Both the position numbers and the translations under genes were made by a program. A DNA stretch of 12,727 nucleotides. Origin: UBA4877 sp002399345. GTDB lineage: Bacteria; Bacillota; Thermoanaerobacteria; Thermoanaerobacterales; UBA4877. Below the pieces are notes generated by a model. That model was not told where the DNA came from and did no database searches. It was given only the letters and a program-made list of their open reading frames with translations. Below are positions 1-4,014 of this stretch, piece after piece. The first letter of the stretch is position 1, and each line of letters starts with the position of its first letter. The stretch spans positions 1 to 12,727 of the forward strand of contig DAIORT010000019.1 of the NCBI GenBank assembly GCA_036752905.1, read 5' to 3'.

Positions 1-13
1 CCCGGCTCTCCTG

Positions 14-58
14 GTTGCCGGCACCATATTTTTGGTAGGCGGCTTGTGGGATGCCGCC
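14..58. repeat. GC-rich hairpin segment at the end of the minus-strand gene pair
   Basis: On the plus strand this reads GTTGCCGGCAC (14-24), then TTTTGGTA (30-37), then an inverted repeat GGCGGC (38-43) / GCCGCC (53-58) with a 9-nt loop. The hairpin lies directly downstream of the stop of the 66-401 gene. Seen as minus-strand RNA it is followed by UACCAAAAAU rather than a U-run, so it is a poor Rho-independent terminator for that strand. The words GTYGCCGGCAC and TTTTGGTA, each next to a hairpin, recur at 424-489, so I treat both as copies of one degenerate intergenic element. The left edge of the window cuts this copy. Confidence 0.5.
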
Positions 59-65
59 ATGAACC

Positions 66-401
66 CTAAAATAGATCCCATGCATATCCGACGGTATACA
101 TACCTTTTTTCAACTCGCTGCTAAATAGCAGCGTCCTTGTAATGTTTTCATCGGCAATGGGCCGGCGAAAACCATCATACACATCTACTATCAATATTTC
201 GTCCTCGTTTTTTTTCATCTCTGTGTACCGCACATAATCAGTGCTCTTTATCCCCGCCAGTACCATTGGATTGCCGTTTAGTGGCTTAATACTATTAGTA
301 AAAAAACTTGGGTTCTGTACAGTGCATCTGTATCCATCGTTTTTACAGAGGGTAATTATCTCGTCTTTCGTTTTGCCCTCCAAATTTTCTAGTTTAACCA
401 T
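66..401 (-). CDS. Uncharacterised small protein, 111 residues
   Basis: I do not recognise this family. The ATG at 401 is preceded on the minus strand by GGAG with 8 nt of spacing, and the frame is open to a TAG at 66-68. The protein is soluble-looking and mixed alpha/beta, with no signal peptide or membrane segment. It starts with a charged stretch (residues 1-20, MVKLENLEGKTKDEIITLCK) and has a hydrophobic strand ILIVDVYDG near residue 70. It is the second gene of a minus-strand pair, 95 bp downstream of the 497-733 gene, and is presumably read from the same promoter at 799-827. It faces away from the structural operon, so it more likely belongs to early or accessory phage functions than to the particle. 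Reality of the gene is well supported by the ribosome binding site and length; function is unknown. Confidence 0.7.
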   Translation of the reverse strand: MVKLENLEGKTKDEIITLCKNDGYRCTVQNPSFFTNSIKPLNGNPMVLAGIKSTDYVRYTEMKKNEDEILIVDVYDGFRRPIADENITRTLLFSSELKKGMYTVGYAWDLF

Positions 402-423
402 TCCATTCGCTCCTTTTTTTTAA

Positions 424-489
424 TTTTGGTACCGGAGGCTTCCCGGCCTCCACGCTGCCGGCCTAAATCCTGTTTTACGTCGCCGGCAC
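424..489. repeat. GC-rich double-hairpin segment between the two minus-strand genes
   Basis: This 95-bp gap is GC-rich in an AT-rich window. It holds TTTTGGTA (424-431), an inverted repeat GGAGGC (434-439) / GCCTCC (446-451) with a 6-nt loop, and a second inverted repeat TGCCGGC / GCCGGCA (456-462 and 482-488) with a 19-nt loop. The last part, GTCGCCGGCAC (479-489), differs by one base from 14-24, and TCCTG (468-472) also recurs at 9-13. Neither hairpin has a U-run on the minus strand, so simple termination is unlikely. All three minus-strand frames contain stops, so I do not read it as coding. Confidence 0.5.
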
Positions 490-496
490 GACGGTA

Positions 497-733
497 CTAC
501 CTATAAACCTGGATAAAAATTTTAAGCGGCCATGGCAGGTAGCTGTTGATCTGCTTATCCTGCCCATATGTGGTGCAGGTAAGTTCTCCGTAGTGCTCCC
601 CGCTATCTATTATGTTCTGGTTGTACTCCGTGTTGTCGATCAGCACGGATGCCGTACTTACAAATCCTTCCACTGGTAGATGTGTCTGTGTCTCAAAAGC
701 TTTTTTAATTTCATTTTTGCTGTACCTCTTCAT
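497..733 (-). CDS. Uncharacterised small protein, 78 residues
   Basis: I do not recognise this family. The start is well fixed: ATG at 733 lies 8 nt after AGAGGAGGA (749-741, minus strand), and a strong promoter lies about 60 nt further upstream. The protein begins with a basic, helix-like stretch (MKRYSKNEIKKAFE), followed by likely beta strands (GFVSTASVLID, ELTCTTYG) and ends PWPLKIFIQVYR. A single cysteine and no membrane segment are seen. It is the first gene of a two-gene minus-strand unit that diverges from the late operon. Such first genes are often regulators or host-takeover proteins, but nothing in the sequence proves that; there is no obvious helix-turn-helix. Confidence 0.75.
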   Translation of the reverse strand: MKRYSKNEIKKAFETQTHLPVEGFVSTASVLIDNTEYNQNIIDSGEHYGELTCTTYGQDKQINSYLPWPLKIFIQVYR

Positions 734-798
734 TTTCGTTTCCTCCTCTAAATTAAATTATTATTTTTTTTATCCGTCCATCTCTTGTTGACACCATT

Positions 799-827
799 AG
801 TATACGGCATGTTATACGGTATGTCAA
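799..827 (-). promoter_or_regulatory. Near-consensus vegetative promoter for the minus-strand genes
   Basis: On the minus strand TTGACA (827-822) is followed after exactly 17 bp by TATACT (804-799), five of six matches to the -10 consensus. Transcription would start near 792 and give a leader of about 60 nt before the ATG at 733. Nothing else in the window is as close to a sigma-A promoter. It drives the two small genes at 497-733 and 66-401. A weak plus-strand counterpart exists (TTGACA 788-793, TGTTAT 810-815, 16-bp spacer), so the site could be bidirectional. Confidence 0.8.
801..824. repeat. Tandem 12-bp repeat inside the promoter (probable operator)
   Basis: TATACGGCATGT (801-812) is followed without a gap by TATACGGTATGT (813-824), one mismatch in twelve. 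The pair fills the spacer between the -35 and -10 boxes of the minus-strand promoter and overlaps both. A protein bound here would block RNA polymerase, so a repressor operator is the simplest reading. Outer arms TTGACA (788-793) and TGTCAA (822-827) form a further inverted repeat. No candidate repressor gene is in the window. Confidence 0.6.
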
Positions 828-898
828 TACCTTTTTTAAAAGTTTTTTAAAATATTTTTGAAATGCCTGGAACCCTTGAAACATATGAGTTTGATATG

Positions 899-927
899 AA
901 TTTTAATTTGAAAAAAAGCGATATAAT
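899..927 (+). promoter_or_regulatory. Candidate late promoter with perfect -10 and poor -35
   Basis: TATAAT at 922-927 is a perfect -10 box, preceded by a very AT-rich stretch. No good -35 lies 16-18 bp upstream: 899-904 reads AATTTT. A promoter like this would need an activator, as many phage late promoters do; that is inference. Start of transcription would be near 934, just before the ribosome binding site of the mini-ORF at 949. The rest of the gene-free stretch 734-1089 holds the minus-strand promoter, the mini-ORF, its hairpin and a purine-rich leader (about 985-1050). Confidence 0.4.
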
Positions 928-948
928 GATAATGAGAGGAAAATAAAT

Positions 949-1011
949 ATGGGAAAAAACAAAAGCCGATGGGCTTATTTTTATATGGATAAAAATGGGA
1001 ATGGGGAATAA
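949..1011 (+). CDS. Possible 20-residue leader peptide upstream of the terminase genes
   Basis: ATG at 949 follows GAGAGGA (934-940) with 8 nt of spacing, and 20 codons run to TAA at 1009-1011. The peptide begins MGKNKSRWAYFY and ends DKNGNGE. It lies between the candidate late promoter and the small terminase gene, which starts 78 bp later. A small hairpin with a U-rich tail sits inside the reading frame, so translation of the mini-ORF could affect its folding, as in attenuation. The aromatic run W-A-Y-F-Y is encoded by the 3' half of that hairpin and its T-run, so it may be a by-product and not selected. The frame stays open for a further 14 codons after the TAA. It could also be non-coding leader. 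Confidence 0.35.
   Translation: MGKNKSRWAYFYMDKNGNGE
963..982 (+). terminator. Small terminator-like hairpin in the late leader
   Basis: AAGCC (963-967) pairs with GGCTT (972-976) around a GATG tetraloop and is followed by ATTTTTAT. The stem is only 5 bp, so it would be weak and more likely an attenuator or pause site than a full stop. It lies within the mini-ORF at 949-1011 and upstream of every late gene. Confidence 0.35.
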
Positions 1012-1089
1012 AAAAGCAAAGGGAATGCAGGGAAAATAAAGATAGAACATATATAAGGGATTGAAATAAACAAAAAGGAGCGGATCGGC

Positions 1090-1560
1090 ATGGAAACAGG
1101 GAGACCAAAAAAATATAAGCATCCAGCAGAGATGCAAAAAGTAATAGATAGATATTTTAAAAAATGTGCAGGAGAGGTCCTGAGGACTAAAGATAATAAA
1201 CCTATATTGGATAAGTATAATAATCCTATTATATTGGGCGCAGAGCCTCCGACAGTTACGGGATTGGCTTTGGCACTGGGATTCACGAGCAGGCAAGCGC
1301 TGCTAAACTACCAGGATAGGCAGGAGTTTTTTGACACAGTTACGCGCGCAAAAATGCGGGTACAGGAATACGCGGAAAAACAGCTGTATAACCGAGACGG
1401 CTCAAGAGGTGCACAATTTTCGCTTCAAAATAATTTCGGCTGGAAAAACGAGCAAAGTATAGATAGCACAATCAACGCCAAGGTAGAGACAGAGGCGGCA
1501 AGCCTAACAGATGCAGAGCTAAAGGCTCGGATCATGGACTTGGCTAAAAAAATAGAGTAG
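1090..1560 (+). CDS. terS: Terminase small subunit, P22 gp3-like
   Basis: This is the DNA-recognition subunit of the packaging motor. It binds the phage packaging site as a ring and hands the DNA to the large terminase encoded downstream. The 156-residue protein has a basic N-terminus (GRPKKYKHP, residues 4-12), a helix-turn-helix-like segment at about residues 53-74 (PPTVTGLALALGFTSRQALL), then a helical oligomerisation region with the family-typical stretch RGAQFSLQNNFGWK (106-119), and a short acidic/basic helical tail. Overall similarity is to the gp3 family of P22-type phages. ATG at 1090 lies 9 nt after AAAGGAG. In gp3 phages the packaging site often lies within this gene. The frame ends on seven adenines followed by a TAG that is part of a long RNA stem reaching into the gap before the large subunit. 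Confidence 0.85.
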   Translation: METGRPKKYKHPAEMQKVIDRYFKKCAGEVLRTKDNKPILDKYNNPIILGAEPPTVTGLALALGFTSRQALLNYQDRQEFFDTVTRAKMRVQEYAEKQLYNRDGSRGAQFSLQNNFGWKNEQSIDSTINAKVETEAASLTDAELKARIMDLAKKIE

Positions 1561-1963
1561 CTTTATACATTATATTTATACAGTATTTGCGTATATTGAT
1601 GTATATTATACATTGGTATAAGCTACATGCAAGCGCAAAGCACCATAAATGCATAAAATGGCTATCCGTCGGCTGGCGAATGCCCATTTTCTGCAGGATA
1701 GGTTAAGCTGTTATGCAGTATTTAATACTATGCGCTAAATAGCTGTTTAGCGCAATGTACAGCTTATGTGTCGGATCAGCAATAGGTACATCTGCTATAG
1801 ATGTATGTGTATGCTATGCTACATTGTTTTTTACCTGGGCTTTGGCCGGACGTGCGGCACAAGCCGGCAGGCTGGGACAGTTTGCAGCTGCCAGGCTGGG
1901 ACCGGGGATGATAAGAGCATGTGCAAAGGAACTCCCCCCGGGGTGGGTACTTTTATATAGCCC
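1557..1963 (+). ncRNA. Candidate structured RNA between the terminase genes
   Basis: The gap has no credible gene but many long helices. (1) 1557-1568 with 1616-1626: 11 bp, one bulged T, including the small terminase stop codon; inside it 1599-1605 / 1607-1613 is a 7-bp inverted repeat. (2) 1650-1661 with 1684-1695: 11 bp, one mismatch. (3) CTATCC 1662-1667 with GGATAG 1696-1701: crosses helix 2, so either a pseudoknot or a competing fold. (4) TAAGCTGT 1704-1711 with ACAGCTTA 1759-1766, enclosing a short hairpin (1717-1729) and a perfect 9-bp hairpin (1731-1739 / 1746-1754): a three-way junction. (5) 1778-1785 with 1814-1820, capped by TACATCT/AGATGTA (1787-1805). (6) 1834-1842 with 1861-1871 plus GCCG/CGGC. 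(7) 1866-1874 with 1885-1892, competing with 6. (8) CCGGGG 1902-1907 with CCCCGG 1936-1941. I see no group I intron core, group II domain V, tRNA or known riboswitch. Function unknown; a packaging RNA, mRNA switch or free ncRNA are all possible. Confidence 0.55.
1868..1902 (+). repeat. 11-bp direct repeat in the GC-rich half of the intergenic RNA
   Basis: CAGGCTGGGAC occurs at 1868-1878 and again at 1892-1902, a period of 24 bp. The first copy forms the 5' arm of the 1866-1892 hairpin; the second starts where that hairpin ends. Either copy could supply the same pairing partner, so the repeat may allow alternative folds or be a repeated protein site. Confidence 0.6.
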
Positions 1964-1976
1964 GTTTAAAATTTTT

Positions 1977-1982
1977 TATAAT
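1977..1982 (+). promoter_or_regulatory. Possible -10 box just upstream of the large terminase gene
   Basis: A perfect TATAAT lies 26 bp before the ATG at 2008. The best -35 candidate, TTTATA (1952-1957), is weak and 19 bp away. The surrounding T-rich stretch (1965-1987) could instead be the tail of a terminator for the intergenic RNA after the short stem GGGT (1945-1948) / GCCC (1960-1963). Both readings are weak. Confidence 0.25.
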
Positions 1983-2007
1983 TTTTCATAAGGCTGATGG
2001 AGTGGAA

Positions 2008-3546
2008 ATGAATAAGTTACAAAAGGAATATGAAATATTATATAACGAGTTTAACAAGCGGCAAGCGCAGAAAGATTGCGCTTTTTTTGTTGAAAACTTT
2101 GTATATATTGAGGATAGAGATGCACCAGGGCTTGCGATACTGTTCCATCTGTGGGATGGGCAGCGTAAAACATTACAGGCCTTTATGTATAATAGGCTTA
2201 ATATCGTATTGAAAGCAAGACAACTGGGATTGACATGGCTGTCGTTGGCATATGCGGTATGGAACATTATATTTAAGCCTGGTTATATGGTTGTTGCATT
2301 ATCGAAGAAAGATGATGATGCAAAGGAACTTGTACGCCGTGTCGGTTTTATACTGCGGCATATGCCAGCATGGTTGATAAGATATAAAAAAGATGCTGTT
2401 GGATGGAGTGGGTTGATATGGGAAGATACAACATCTCAAATCACGGTACATTATCCCAATGGTGAAGATGCAATGTTTAAATCCTTTACCGCAGCGCCTG
2501 ACAGTGGAAGGTCCTTCACGGCAAATCTTGTTATATTGGATGAATGGGCCTTCCAACAGTGGGCAAGAGAGATATGGACAGCTGCATATCCGACAATCAA
2601 CAGGCCTACAGGCGGGCAATTGATAGGATTGTCTACCATGTCAAGAGGGACGTTGTTCGAAGATATATGGTTAGCTTCAAAGGAAGGCAGCAATACATTC
2701 AACAGAATATTTTTAGGATGGGATACGGACCCGAGAAGAACTCAACAGTGGTATAAGCAGACAAAGAAAGATTTGGGGGATGCCATACTTGCAGAGTATC
2801 CGGCAACAGAGGAGGAGGCTTTTTTAATTCCCGGCGGGTCATTTTTCCCTGAATTGCGCTCAAGTATCCATATACAGCCAGCCATAAATAAACCTTATTG
2901 GTGGAGGAGATATGTATCTATAGACTATGGGCTTGATATGTTAGCGGCATATTGGCATTGCATAGACGACAAGGGCAATGACAGGATATACCGGGAATTA
3001 TATAAAAGTAATTTGATAGTGTCTGAGGCTGCGAGGGAAATAAAGAAGGCTAACGGCAAGGATAAAATATATGCTTATTATGCTCCCCCTGACTTATGGA
3101 ACAGGAACAGGGATACAGGAAAGAGCGCTTCCAACATATTCGCTGAACATGGGATATGTTTGATAAGATCTAGTAACCAAAGGGAGCAGGGATGGCTTAA
3201 CTTGAAAGAATGGTTACAACCTTATACAGCCAAAGATGAACAAACAGGCAAAGAGTATGTTACCGCACATATGGTTATAGAAGAAAGGGCTGCGCCTAAT
3301 CTATGGCGTTGCCTTATTAATATACAGAAAGATAAAAACAACCCGAATGATACTTCAAACGAGCCGCATGAATTGACACATGCTCCTGACAGTATTAGAT
3401 ATTTTGCCAGTAGCAGGCATTGTGCTTCAACTGAGCCGGTTGGGGAACCGCATTATAATTTTGAATCAGAGAAACCACAGCATAATGAATTTTATGGGCA
3501 AAAGATAGATAGAACATATATAGACGTTGATTATGGAGGATGGTAA
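2008..3546 (+). CDS. terL: Terminase large subunit
   Basis: This is the ATP-driven DNA translocase and nuclease of the packaging motor, docking on the portal encoded at 4015. The 512-residue protein has the usual two domains. N-terminal ATPase: Walker A-like KARQLGLTW (69-77), Walker B LVILDEW with D178 and catalytic E179, and coupling motif LSTMS (208-212). C-terminal RNase H-like nuclease: SIDYG with D306, PPDLW with D362, and HAPDSIRYF with D461 as metal-binding candidates. All expected motifs are intact. I chose ATG at 2008, which has GGAG at 1999-2002; the frame stays open upstream to a GTG at 1921, but that extension lies in the structured intergenic region and has an implausible hydrophobic, low-complexity sequence. 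The C-terminal end carries GGAGG (3535-3539), usable by the next small gene. Confidence 0.95.
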   Translation: MNKLQKEYEILYNEFNKRQAQKDCAFFVENFVYIEDRDAPGLAILFHLWDGQRKTLQAFMYNRLNIVLKARQLGLTWLSLAYAVWNIIFKPGYMVVALSKKDDDAKELVRRVGFILRHMPAWLIRYKKDAVGWSGLIWEDTTSQITVHYPNGEDAMFKSFTAAPDSGRSFTANLVILDEWAFQQWAREIWTAAYPTINRPTGGQLIGLSTMSRGTLFEDIWLASKEGSNTFNRIFLGWDTDPRRTQQWYKQTKKDLGDAILAEYPATEEEAFLIPGGSFFPELRSSIHIQPAINKPYWWRRYVSIDYGLDMLAAYWHCIDDKGNDRIYRELYKSNLIVSEAAREIKKANGKDKIYAYYAPPDLWNRNRDTGKSASNIFAEHGICLIRSSNQREQGWLNLKEWLQPYTAKDEQTGKEYVTAHMVIEERAAPNLWRCLINIQKDKNNPNDTSNEPHELTHAPDSIRYFASSRHCASTEPVGEPHYNFESEKPQHNEFYGQKIDRTYIDVDYGGW

Positions 3547-3564
3547 AGGTGAAAGAAACCACAT

Positions 3565-3696
3565 ATGCCGGTACCTTTAAACCCATATATACAACCTTAT
3601 TATCCGAAATCCCCAAATATAGAATGGGTGGCAGGTAAAGCAAATGACAAATATATAGTCAACCAAAAGGAGACGAATAAATGGAATACATTATAA
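3565..3696 (+). CDS. Small late protein, apparently a shortened member of a common phage family
   Basis: The frame encodes 43 residues: a Pro/Tyr-rich start (MPVPLNPYIQPYYPKSP) followed by IEWVAGKANDKYIV. This resembles the N-terminal part of small phage proteins with the pattern I-x-WVQGE-x-GAKAY-x-V, which usually sit in the head module of Firmicute phages and run on to a DSE-x-FYIK segment. That second half is missing here: the frame ends at 3696, 16 bp inside the next gene, whose ribosome binding site forms its tail codons. It may be a truncated remnant or a short variant. The nearest upstream Shine-Dalgarno-like sequence (AAGGTG, 3546-3551) is rather far at 13 nt, so translation is probably coupled to the large terminase. 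An alternative overlapping frame (3549-3638) uses GTG after GGAGG but shows no family resemblance. Confidence 0.5.
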   Translation: MPVPLNPYIQPYYPKSPNIEWVAGKANDKYIVNQKETNKWNTL

Positions 3697-3950
3697 CAGG
3701 TATAATTTATGGATTATGCCTTTTTTTATTGCCATTGTGGGCTTATCGTAAAGGGCTTAAAGACGGTCTGTCTATAAAGAAGGGTAGTAACACTATAGAA
3801 CCTATTAAAACGCCTGCGCAAGCCTTACAGGGGCGAAAACAGGCAAAAAAAGAACAGGCCGCACAGGATGAATTTAATGAAGGATTAAATAATATATTTT
3901 CATACAATGCAGATGAAGCACTGCATATAAAGGATGGCGAGCAACGATAG
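3681..3950 (+). CDS. Small single-pass membrane protein, 89 residues
   Basis: ATG at 3681 follows AAAAGGAGACG with good spacing. Residues 4-21 (from IITGIIYGLCLFLLPLW) form one hydrophobic helix, followed at once by basic residues (YRKGLKDG), so the tail should face the cytoplasm. The remaining 55 residues are hydrophilic and charged, with a helix-prone run QGRKQAKKEQAAQDEF near residues 50-65. I do not recognise a named family. Small membrane-anchored proteins are common between terminase and portal genes in Firmicute phages, and their role is not established; anchoring of assembly at the membrane is only a guess. It is well separated from the portal gene by a 64-bp gap containing the portal ribosome binding site. 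Confidence 0.75.
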   Translation: MEYIITGIIYGLCLFLLPLWAYRKGLKDGLSIKKGSNTIEPIKTPAQALQGRKQAKKEQAAQDEFNEGLNNIFSYNADEALHIKDGEQR

Positions 3951-4014
3951 GGTGGAATGAAGCAGAGCCAATACTTGAGCAGTTTTTATTTGCCTTTAAA
4001 AAGGTGGTGAGTAA

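Noticed and set aside
1..60. Minus-strand frame starting ATG at 60 and running off the left edge
   Set aside because: Only 20 codons are visible, the ribosome binding site is weak, and the same sequence words at 424-489 carry stops, so the segment is better read as an intergenic repeat.
985..1050. Purine-rich run before the small terminase gene as a special site
   Set aside because: It grades into the ribosome binding site and the A-rich coding start; composition alone does not support a packaging site or triplex.
847..1296. Long minus-strand open frames opposite the late leader and small terminase gene
   Set aside because: They are the low-complexity complement (Phe, Ile, Tyr, Pro, Ser) of a purine-rich strand, without ribosome binding sites, and overlap a confident gene.
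1755..1991. Open frame of 78 codons between the terminase genes
   Set aside because: It lacks a ribosome binding site, starts inside the 1731-1754 stem and encodes an implausible Ala/Gly/Leu/Cys-rich sequence. Paired helices explain the base composition better.
1921..2007. GTG-started 29-residue extension of the large terminase
   Set aside because: The extension lies in the structured region and has no family resemblance; ATG at 2008 has a ribosome binding site and gives the usual N-terminus.
1561..2007. Group I or group II intron, tRNA or known riboswitch
   Set aside because: No P/Q/R/S-type group I core words, no domain V hairpin, no T-loop GTTCRA sequence, and no riboswitch core that I recognise. 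The large terminase frame is not interrupted.
3549..3638. GTG-started 29-codon frame after the large terminase
   Set aside because: It has GGAGG at good spacing but no recognisable pattern, and it overlaps the 3565 frame, which resembles a known small protein family.
3957..4010. 17-codon frame between the membrane-protein and portal genes
   Set aside because: It has no ribosome binding site and lies in the portal leader; too short to support.
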